Assembly: GCA_023441105.1 (NCBI GenBank)
Contig: JAEZQX010000301.1
Location: 1 to 13,414 of the forward strand
DNA: 13,414 bases
Direction: 5' to 3'
Source of the DNA: Pseudomonadota bacterium
GTDB lineage: Bacteria > Pseudomonadota > Gammaproteobacteria > Burkholderiales > Burkholderiaceae
Below the pieces are notes generated by a model. That model made no database searches and was not told the origin of the DNA. It was given only the letters and a program-made list of their open reading frames with translations. How positions within the stretch are numbered: the first letter of the stretch is position 1; each line of letters starts with the position of its first letter. The translations under genes and the position numbers were made by a program. This document shows positions 8,089 through 13,414 of this stretch, in pieces.

Positions 8089-8142
8089 GTTCCCGGCAAG
8101 CTTACCTCAGCGCGATGCGCAGCCGTCGCAGGAGGCGGAGGG

Positions 8143-10143
8143 TCAGGCGGCGTCGGCCATGGTGACCGAGGCACCGGTGGTGGTGGTCGCATGCTCCTCG
8201 GTGAACATCGACTGGGTGTCCGGCGACACCAGCACGACCGGGCGGAACTCCGGCATCGGGCAGTCGATGATCAGCGCCAGCACGCGCAGGAAGTCGCGCG
8301 TCTCGATCGGCGCCTCCGGGGGCAGGAACTTGACGAAGCGCTTGAGCAGCAGCGGCCGCTGCAGCATCGGCAGGTGCCGCAGGCTGGCGGCGGCGGCCTG
8401 CAGCCCCCCGACGTCGAGCGGCGGATAGGACTGGCCGGTGCGCGACAGGCCGAAGCGCTGGATGATCTCGTTGGACACGCGCTGGGCGCGCAGGTCGGGT
8501 TCGCCGACGCAGCGGGCAAGCAGCGCCATGACCCAGCGCACTGCTTCGGCGGCATTCGCCTCGCCTTCGTCGCCGCGCCAGGACTCCGGATCGGGCGGCA
8601 GCAGGCGGGCCCGCAGCAACATGTAATAGATCCATTCCGCCAGCGTCACCCGCTGGTCGACCTCGATCTGGCCGCGCAGCATGCGCAGCAGGTCCTCCTG
8701 CCACGGCCGGGCCAGCGGCTTGATCGATGCCGCACACAGCTCGAGCAGCGGCCAGCGCAGGCCTTCGACCGCCTCGGGCCCGAGCCGACGCAGCCGCGCG
8801 GCGAGCTCCGCCTGGCGGTGCATCGCGGCGCGCCAGCGCATCGGCCAGATCTCCGGCTCGACCGCGCCGCCGACCACCAGCAGGGCCGTCATGGCCGCCG
8901 CGCTGTTGCTGTTATGGCTGGCGACGACCAGTGCGACCAGGTCGTCGTTGCGCTGCTTCGCGGCTTCGCGGGCGGCGGCGGCGCCGCTGCGGGTGGAAGG
9001 TTCGCCAGGCAGCGAGCCTTCGGCCACGTAGACCAATGCCGGCAGGGCGCTCAACGCCAGCCAGGCGGCCGCGCGGGACTGGTCGAGCGACAGCGCCGTC
9101 TGGTCATCGGCGCCGCGCTCCGCCACCATCGGGCCGGCGGCTTCGCCCAGCAGGCGCTCGATGCGCGCCGCCAGGGGCGGATGGGTGGCGAACCAGCGCG
9201 CGCGCCAGCTGCCGGGATGACGCTCGGACTGGAACAAGGCATGGTCTAGTCCGACCGGACAGGCCGCGCGACCGAGCGTCGCCGACGACGGATCATGCAC
9301 GCCCATCCAGCTGATCTTGCGCAGCGCGTTGCCGAGGCCCTTCGGATTGCGGGTCAGCCGCACGGCCAGCGCATCGGCGTGGAATTCGCGGGTCCGGCCG
9401 ATGGCGGCCGTCAGCAGGCGCGCCGCCAGGTGCCCGATCCAGCCCACCGCATGCAGCAGCACGCCAGGAACGACCATCGCCAGTCCGATCCCGAGGCGCG
9501 CCGGATGCTTGCCGTCCGGCGGCGGGAAGGCCGCATCGAGCGCCCGGCGACCGGCGTTGGCCACCAGCTCGAGACCGAAGTTCATCGCCGCCAGCTGGGA
9601 ATTGACGGCGACATCGCCGCTCGCCAGGTGCGCCACCTCGTGCGCCACCACGCCCTGCAGCTCGTCGCGGCTGAGCCGCTCGATCGCGCCGCGGGTCAGG
9701 ATCACCGCTGCATCCTCGCGAGTCAGGCCCACGGCCAGCGCGTTGATCGACGCCTCCCGCTCCAGCACGTGCAGGCGCGGAATCGGCTGGTGCGCCGCCA
9801 GCGCCATCTCCTCGACGACATTGATCACCCGTCGCTCGAGCAGCGAAAGGGTGCCGGCGCCCGCCAGCAGCGGCCGCGCCCCGAGCCGCTCGGCCACCGT
9901 CGCCGCATCGTCGCCCAGGCGCTGGCGCTCGAGGAAGGTGCCGGCCAGCACCAGCCCGGCGGTGGCGAGGGTGTTGACGAACAGGAAGCCATACGGCAGG
10001 GACGCCGAACCGAAGATCAGGCGCCAAGCCACGAGGGCGGCCACGTTGAACACCACCACGACGCCCACCACCGCGAGGGCGTAGGCGAACCAGAGACGTC
10101 GGGTGGTGCGGGCGGCTTCTAGCTGGTAGCGGCTGAAGTCCAC
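8143..10143 (-). CDS. M48 family membrane metalloprotease with long C-terminal extension
   Basis: A 666-residue inner-membrane zinc endopeptidase related to HtpX/Ste24. Two N-terminal membrane helices (about 18-42 and 51-70) precede the protease domain. The zinc motif is HEVAH (168-172), and the third ligand is probably Glu253 in GRTREFHADALAV. FATHPPLAARIERL (318-331) is the usual end of the M48 domain. A third hydrophobic segment lies near 216-245. About 330 further residues have no motif I recognise. They include a hydrophobic stretch near 355-370 and a segment (DQRVTLAEWIYYML) faintly like TerB-fold domains. The start is GTG 10143, one base after the lemA stop and without its own ribosome site, so translation probably couples to lemA. 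The MDF start is typical of LemA-linked M48 proteases. Likely membrane-protein quality control; substrates unknown. Confidence 0.9.
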   Translation of the reverse strand: MDFSRYQLEAARTTRRLWFAYALAVVGVVVVFNVAALVAWRLIFGSASLPYGFLFVNTLATAGLVLAGTFLERQRLGDDAATVAERLGARPLLAGAGTLSLLERRVINVVEEMALAAHQPIPRLHVLEREASINALAVGLTREDAAVILTRGAIERLSRDELQGVVAHEVAHLASGDVAVNSQLAAMNFGLELVANAGRRALDAAFPPPDGKHPARLGIGLAMVVPGVLLHAVGWIGHLAARLLTAAIGRTREFHADALAVRLTRNPKGLGNALRKISWMGVHDPSSATLGRAACPVGLDHALFQSERHPGSWRARWFATHPPLAARIERLLGEAAGPMVAERGADDQTALSLDQSRAAAWLALSALPALVYVAEGSLPGEPSTRSGAAAAREAAKQRNDDLVALVVASHNSNSAAAMTALLVVGGAVEPEIWPMRWRAAMHRQAELAARLRRLGPEAVEGLRWPLLELCAASIKPLARPWQEDLLRMLRGQIEVDQRVTLAEWIYYMLLRARLLPPDPESWRGDEGEANAAEAVRWVMALLARCVGEPDLRAQRVSNEIIQRFGLSRTGQSYPPLDVGGLQAAAASLRHLPMLQRPLLLKRFVKFLPPEAPIETRDFLRVLALIIDCPMPEFRPVVLVSPDTQSMFTEEHATTTTGASVTMADAA

Positions 10144-10144
10144 G

Positions 10145-10762
10145 TCACGAAAGGTTGACCAGCACCGGCGCGCGTTCGCTGGCTTTGGTGGTGCTGCGCA
10201 GATGCCCGGCAGGGGTGAATCCGCAGGCGGTGGCTACGAGCGAATCCGGGAACTGGCCGATCGTGTCGTTGTGGAAGTTGACGGCGTCGTTGAACGCCTG
10301 GCGCGCGAAGCCGATCCGGTTCTCGGTCGAGGTCAGCTCCTCGGTCAGCTGCATGATGGTCTGGTCGGCCTTCAGCTCCGGATAGGACTCGACCACCATC
10401 GAGAACTTGCCCAAGGCGCTGGTGAGCCCGGCTTCGGCGCGGTCGAGCGACTCGAGCAGCTCGGCCCTGCCGGCACCGCCGGCACGCTTCTCGAACGAGC
10501 CGGATGCCGCCTGGCGCGCATCGTTGGCCCGCTGCCTTGCCACGGTGACGGCTTCGAGCGTCTGGCGCTCGTGCTGCAGGTAGCCGCGCGCCGTGTTGAC
10601 GAGGTTCGGCACCAGGTCATGGCGGCGCTTGAGCTGCACGTCGATCTGGGCGAAGGCGTTGTTCATCCGGTTGCGGCTGCGGACCAGCCGGTTGAACACC
10701 GAGACCGTCCAGCCCACGGCCACCGCCAGCAGGACCAGGAGAGCGATGAGCCCGTTCGACAC
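10145..10762 (-). CDS. lemA: LemA family protein
   Basis: A 205-residue LemA-family protein: one N-terminal membrane anchor (about 5-23, GLIALLVLLAVAVGWTVSVF), then a long helical bundle. The family signature is clear in RSRNRMNNAFAQIDVQLKRR (28-47), followed by HDLVPNLVNTARGY and HERQTLEAVTVAR. The C-terminal FPDSLVATACGF is also typical. LemA proteins have no enzyme activity known to me. They are often encoded with M48 peptidases, as here, suggesting a complex or adaptor role. The start is GTG 10762, fixed by GGAGGT (10768-10773) five bases upstream. The stop is one base before the GTG of the protease gene. The 173-base gap upstream (10763-10935) should hold its promoter, but I see no convincing boxes there. 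Confidence 0.93.
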   Translation of the reverse strand: MSNGLIALLVLLAVAVGWTVSVFNRLVRSRNRMNNAFAQIDVQLKRRHDLVPNLVNTARGYLQHERQTLEAVTVARQRANDARQAASGSFEKRAGGAGRAELLESLDRAEAGLTSALGKFSMVVESYPELKADQTIMQLTEELTSTENRIGFARQAFNDAVNFHNDTIGQFPDSLVATACGFTPAGHLRSTTKASERAPVLVNLS

Positions 10763-10767
10763 TAGAA

Positions 10768-10773
10768 ACCTCC
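10768..10773 (-). promoter_or_regulatory. Ribosome binding site fixing the lemA GTG start
   Basis: On the minus strand GGAGGT lies five bases before GTG 10762. This is a strong site and the main reason to accept a GTG start for lemA. Confidence 0.65.
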
Positions 10774-10935
10774 AACGCAGGATGGAGATAGGTTAGTGCC
10801 AAAAGGCATCCTGAAGCAGGCCGTTTGTCAGCCCTCCCAGTCGTTTGATCGCAGCGCCGCGAGGCGGATGCGAGGGCCGCTCCATCTGCCTGTCGCCGGC
10901 AACCGTTGGTAGGCACCGCCCGGCGCCGCCGTTGC

Positions 10936-11577
10936 TCAGCGCTTCTGGTCGGTGCCGAGGATCTTCTGGAGCTCTTCCTTGGTGATGTACTCGAACAGCG
11001 TGATCACCCGGGTCACGCCGGCAACGCGCGACGAGATGATGGCTGCGCGCTCGCCTTCCTCATGGGTGACGAGGCCCAGCAGGTAGACGGTGGAGCGTTC
11101 GGTGACGACCTTGATGGCGTTGACCGACGAGTTGCGCTCCCGCACCAGGCCCGTCTTGACGCTTGCGGTCAGGCCGGTGTCCTTGGTGCGGGTGACGAAG
11201 TCGACCGTGCCGGTCACCTCGACCTCGTTGTAGATGTCCCTGATGTTCGGCACGCGGGTGCGGACGACCTCTTCGGCCTTCTTGCGCGTCGCTTCGGTGT
11301 CCGCCTGCCCGCTCAGCAGCACGCGGCGGTTGAAGCTGGTGATGGAGATGGAACCGGTTCCCGGGGTGTTGATCTCCTGGTTCAGCTCGCGCAGGCCGCG
11401 CAGCTCGATCGACTGGTCCTCGGTCTGCGCGCCGAGCGAGCGGCGATCGAGGGCCGCCATGGTGCCGACGGCAGCGCCGGTGACCGCGAGTCCGAAGCAT
11501 CCGGAAAGGCCCAGGGTGGAGACGAGCAGCGTCGAAAGGACGAAGCGGCGGGCGACGGATGCTGCGTGCTGGGTCAT
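10936..11577 (-). CDS. dolP: BON-domain outer-membrane lipoprotein, DolP/YraP family
   Basis: A 213-residue double-BON-domain lipoprotein. The signal peptide ends in the lipobox LSGC, with Cys27 as the lipidated residue. Phe28 follows, not Asp, so Lol-dependent transfer to the outer membrane is expected. BON domain 1 is roughly residues 56-125 (RRVLLSGQADTEATRKKAEE) and BON 2 roughly 130-200 (STVYLLGLVTHEEG; ITLFEYITKEEL). In E. coli, DolP is an outer-membrane lipoprotein that supports envelope integrity and Bam function, and binds anionic phospholipid. The ATG at 11577 has AGGGAG seven bases upstream; the in-frame extension to 11631 would place residues ahead of the signal peptide and is rejected. 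It follows lpoA-yraN as in E. coli, but has its own candidate promoter and a structured leader. Confidence 0.93.
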   Translation of the reverse strand: MTQHAASVARRFVLSTLLVSTLGLSGCFGLAVTGAAVGTMAALDRRSLGAQTEDQSIELRGLRELNQEINTPGTGSISITSFNRRVLLSGQADTEATRKKAEEVVRTRVPNIRDIYNEVEVTGTVDFVTRTKDTGLTASVKTGLVRERNSSVNAIKVVTERSTVYLLGLVTHEEGERAAIISSRVAGVTRVITLFEYITKEELQKILGTDQKR

Positions 11578-11597
11578 GTAGAAGCTCCCTGGGGGTG

Positions 11598-11615
11598 GGC
11601 TTCCGCGGGGAAGCC
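11598..11615 (-). promoter_or_regulatory. Hairpin in the dolP 5' leader
   Basis: On the minus strand GGCTTCC-CCGC-GGAAGCC is a perfect seven-base-pair stem with a four-base loop, between the candidate -10 box and the dolP ribosome site. The 3' arm can instead pair (GAAGC with GCTTC at 11581-11585) in a way that loops out the ribosome site AGGGAG. It may affect dolP translation; this is inference. Confidence 0.4.
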
Positions 11616-11629
11616 GAATTTTGTCGCGC

Positions 11630-11635
11630 ATTATA
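11630..11635 (-). promoter_or_regulatory. Candidate -10 box of a dolP promoter
   Basis: A perfect TATAAT on the minus strand, within CTCTATAATGCG, 52 bases before the dolP start. Start of transcription near 11623 would give a leader of about 45 bases. The -35 region is poor (GTGAAG at a 15-base spacing, or CGTGAA at 16). A perfect -10 is rare in DNA this GC-rich. I see no sigma-E-like boxes, although dolP is a sigma-E target in E. coli. Confidence 0.5.
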
Positions 11636-11684
11636 GAGATTTCACTGGAGCTTCACGCGCTATCTGGCGCATCACGCTCGAAAT

Positions 11685-11969
11685 TTACGGCCCGTCGAAG
11701 GCGGCGCGGATCCAGTTCGGTCGTCCTGCCTCGAAGGCGACGACATCGAACCGGCAGGCCGGCCAGCGTTGCTGGCCGTAGCGCTCGAGCAGGAACAGAT
11801 TGGCGGCGCGAGAAAGTCGCAGCCGCTTGCGATGATCGATGCTGCCGGCAGCGCCGCCGAAGCTCGAGGAGCTGCGCGAGCGGACTTCGACGAAGACCAG
11901 CGTGGCCCCGTCGCGCATCACCAGGTCCAGTTCGCCGACCTTGTAGCGCACGTTGCCGGCGACGTGCAC
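11685..11969 (-). CDS. yraN: YraN family protein (UPF0102, endonuclease-like fold)
   Basis: A YraN/UPF0102 protein with the Holliday-junction-resolvase/restriction-endonuclease-like fold; the cellular role is not established. Conserved blocks are NVRYKVGELDLVMRDG, VFVEVRSR, FGGAAGSIDHRKR and CRFDVVAF. GELDLV and VEVR carry the acidic and basic residues of the presumed active site. Coordinates use the first standard start, GTG 11969, giving 94 residues. However, the same frame upstream reads LTAGVDAEQAARRLLESAGL, which matches the conserved N-terminal helix of the family (E. coli YraN is about 131 residues). No ATG, GTG or TTG exists in this upstream stretch. CTG 12029, four bases after the lpoA stop, would give 114 residues and is my preferred real start. 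It lies between lpoA and dolP, as in E. coli but without diaA. Confidence 0.88.
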   Translation of the reverse strand: MHVAGNVRYKVGELDLVMRDGATLVFVEVRSRSSSSFGGAAGSIDHRKRLRLSRAANLFLLERYGQQRWPACRFDVVAFEAGRPNWIRAAFDGP

Positions 11970-12033
11970 CAGGCCGGCGGACTCCAGCAGGCGCCGCGCC
12001 GCCTGCTCGGCATCGACGCCGGCGGTCAGTCGC

Positions 12034-13104
12034 TCAGAGAGGGACGGGCGCGCCGTCGCGATACTCCGCCATGAACGGCTGCCGCTCGACCGCCGGCTGC
12101 GAGCCGTCGTAGCGCAGCCTGCCGGTCATGCCGTCGATGTCGAAGGAGGGGCGGCCGGAGAACATCGCCCGCGCGATGCGGAACGCGTCGATGCCCAGCG
12201 CATAGAGGCGCTGCATCTCCAGCGAGAACTCTGCCGGTGCCTGGGGATAGCCGAGCGAGGCCGCATGGTTGGGCTGGATCACGCAGGGCATCTCGAGCAG
12301 CCGCACGCCGTCGAGCTCCGGCGCCCGCGCCGCGCCTTCGATGCCGCCCACCGACAGCAGCGAGGTGCCGTAGACCGGCAGGCCGCGGCCGATGATGGTC
12401 CTCACCGGACGGGCGAGATCCGGGCTCATGGAGAGGAAGTAGAGATCGCCCTTCTCCTGCTTGACGACCGAGCGGAACTTGTAGAGCGCACTGTGCTCCA
12501 GTTCCAGCGGCGGCTGCGCCTCGCCGCCGAGACTGCGCCAGCGAGCCATGAAGGCAGCCGCGCCGCGCTTGCCGAGCGCGCTCGCGGCCGTCACGATGAT
12601 GGCGCCCGGCGGCCTGCCGCCGACGGTGCCGCGGATGTCCGCCATGGCTGCCGACGCCAGCATCTGCGCCTCGCTTTCGACGCCCACCGTGAAGACGATG
12701 ACATTCCAGGGGACTGCCGCCTCGCCTTCGGCCTGGTTGAGCGCGACGGTGGTGATGGGAACGTCCCCGAGCTCCAGCAGCGCCGTGGCGCCATCCCGCG
12801 TGAGGGGCCCGAGCACCAGCGCCGTGCCGAGCTCCAGCATGCCGCGATAGGCGGCGGCCAGCGCCGCGGCGCTGTCGTCGATCTCGTAGATGTCGACCGC
12901 GAGGCCGCTGCCGTCGCGGCGGTAGCCGGCCTCGATGCCGGCCCGGACGGCGGTGCTGGCGCGGGCGAAAGGGCCGCTGGATCTGGGTAACAATAGGCCC
13001 ACGCGGTCTACCGCGCCGACTCCCTGCGCCCGCGCGGCAAGCGGGGCGAGCGCGGACGCGGCGGCGCTCATCATTCCGAACAGGACTTCTCGACGCTCCA
13101 TCAT
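12034..13104 (-). CDS. lpoA: Penicillin-binding protein activator, LpoA/LppC family (short form)
   Basis: A 356-residue periplasmic protein matching the C-terminal, periplasmic-binding-protein-like half of LpoA, which in E. coli activates the peptidoglycan synthase PBP1a. The N-terminal TPR half of E. coli LpoA is missing, as expected for short betaproteobacterial forms. After the signal sequence, VDRVGLLLPRSSGPFARAS (32-50) begins the ligand-binding fold. VLGPLTRDG, PITTVALNQ and YFLSMSPDLARPV are typical later segments. The signal peptide ends ARAQ (Ala24-Arg25-Ala26, cut before Gln27) with no lipobox cysteine, and it begins ERREVLFG, a Tat-like twin-arginine pattern. ATG 13104 is used; ATG 13101 is adjacent. 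The extended frame to 13377 is antisense to rsmI and rejected. The placement beside rsmI and yraN supports the name. The family could also be called a generic ABC substrate-binding protein. Confidence 0.85.
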   Translation of the reverse strand: MMERREVLFGMMSAAASALAPLAARAQGVGAVDRVGLLLPRSSGPFARASTAVRAGIEAGYRRDGSGLAVDIYEIDDSAAALAAAYRGMLELGTALVLGPLTRDGATALLELGDVPITTVALNQAEGEAAVPWNVIVFTVGVESEAQMLASAAMADIRGTVGGRPPGAIIVTAASALGKRGAAAFMARWRSLGGEAQPPLELEHSALYKFRSVVKQEKGDLYFLSMSPDLARPVRTIIGRGLPVYGTSLLSVGGIEGAARAPELDGVRLLEMPCVIQPNHAASLGYPQAPAEFSLEMQRLYALGIDAFRIARAMFSGRPSFDIDGMTGRLRYDGSQPAVERQPFMAEYRDGAPVPL

Positions 13105-13171
13105 GCCCCCATCAACGAGCGCCGGAACCGACCCAGCCGCAGACCGACGACCAGACGACCTGCCCGTAAGC

Positions 13172-13414
13172 TTGTCGCCTGCATTATATGTAGTGGGGAC
13201 GCCCATCGGGAACCTGGAGGACATAGGCCGACGGGCTGCCCGCATCCTCCGTTCGGTGGCGGTCGTCGCCGCGGAGGACACGCGCAGCAGCCAGCCGCTG
13301 CTCCGCAGTCTGGCCAGTCCGGCGCGCTGCATCGCGCTGCACGCCCACAACGAGGCGGCGGCGGCGGGCGACCTCATCGCCCGGATCCTGCAGGGTCAGG
13401 CGGTGGCGCTGATC
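13172..13414 (+). CDS. rsmI: 16S rRNA (cytidine(1402)-2'-O)-methyltransferase RsmI, 3'-truncated
   Basis: The N-terminal 81 residues of RsmI, which methylates the 2'-O of C1402 in 16S rRNA using S-adenosylmethionine. The tetrapyrrole-methylase-like signature is plain: LYVVGTPIGNLEDI near the start, VAAEDTR about 30 residues on, then LHAHNE. The gene runs off the window end. The start is uncertain. TTG 13172 gives the short leader MSPALYVV. ATG 13103 is also in frame, but it would overlap the divergent lpoA start codons and add 23 residues with unusually low GC at third codon positions, unlike real genes here. Neither has a good ribosome site. The gene is divergent from lpoA, as in E. coli yraL/yraM. 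Confidence 0.92.
   Translation, partial: MSPALYVVGTPIGNLEDIGRRAARILRSVAVVAAEDTRSSQPLLRSLASPARCIALHAHNEAAAAGDLIARILQGQAVALI
13183..13188 (-). promoter_or_regulatory. Candidate -10 box of the lpoA promoter, inside the start of rsmI
   Basis: A perfect TATAAT on the minus strand, 79-84 bases upstream of the lpoA start; transcription would begin near 13176. The -35 candidate TTCCCG (13207-13212, 18-base spacer) is weak. The box lies on rsmI codons TTA-TAT, AT-rich codons that are out of character for this genome. Confidence 0.5.

Noticed and set aside
6612..9249. Two plus-strand frames of over 500 codons opposite the ligase and M48 genes
   Set aside because: They mirror well-supported genes, are rich in Arg/His/Gln and have no plausible starts or motifs.
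10763..10935. Promoter for lemA
   Set aside because: CTGACA and TAACCT/CTATCT-like boxes exist but at wrong spacing (about 30 bases); too weak to list.
13103..13171. ATG 13103 as the rsmI start
   Set aside because: It overlaps the divergent lpoA start codons, and the stretch has low GC at third positions, unlike coding sequence here. It is not fully excluded.
1..13414. Mobile element, CRISPR array, defence island or biosynthetic cluster
   Set aside because: No transposase, integrase, direct-repeat array, toxin-antitoxin pair or carrier-protein genes; gene order and composition are those of ordinary chromosome.

Overview
The window (about 13.4 kb, very GC-rich, third codon positions mostly G or C) looks like a chromosomal segment of a betaproteobacterium. 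The evidence is two gene neighbourhoods known from proteobacteria: dacC-dat-ybeD-lipB-lipA, and the rsmI / lpoA-yraN-dolP cluster (yraL-yraM-yraN-yraP in E. coli). I cannot name the genus. There are no tRNA or rRNA genes, IS elements, CRISPR arrays or phage genes.

Layout. Positions 1-3824 (+) hold a tight operon: a 5'-truncated PBP5/6-type D,D-carboxypeptidase, a D-amino-acid aminotransferase, a YbeD/DUF493 protein, lipoyl(octanoyl) transferase LipB and lipoyl synthase LipA. The first two join peptidoglycan trimming to D-amino-acid metabolism; the last two make protein-bound lipoate. A small CsbD-family stress protein follows (3937-4116, +). Next is a divergent pair: an AraC-family regulator (4186-5025, -) and a major facilitator transporter (5135-6357, +). 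The transporter reading frame is broken by an apparent one-base deletion near 5371. A 22-bp inverted repeat between the two genes is a candidate operator.

From 6453 to 10762 (-) lies a second unit, transcribed lemA, then an M48 membrane metalloprotease with a long extra C-terminal region, then an acyl-CoA-synthetase-like adenylate-forming enzyme. From 10936 to the end lies the envelope cluster. It is transcribed lpoA, yraN, dolP on the minus strand, with rsmI divergent and cut off by the window end. The SIS-domain gene diaA, found between yraN and dolP in E. coli, is absent. Perfect TATAAT boxes lie upstream of both lpoA and dolP and stand out in this GC-rich DNA.

I found no convincing undescribed multi-gene system. 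The points most worth checking are the transporter frameshift, a YraN whose conserved N-terminus has no ordinary start codon, an LpoA homologue with a Tat-like signal instead of a lipobox, a possible two-state RNA structure ahead of dolP, and the uncharacterised C-terminal half of the M48 protease.
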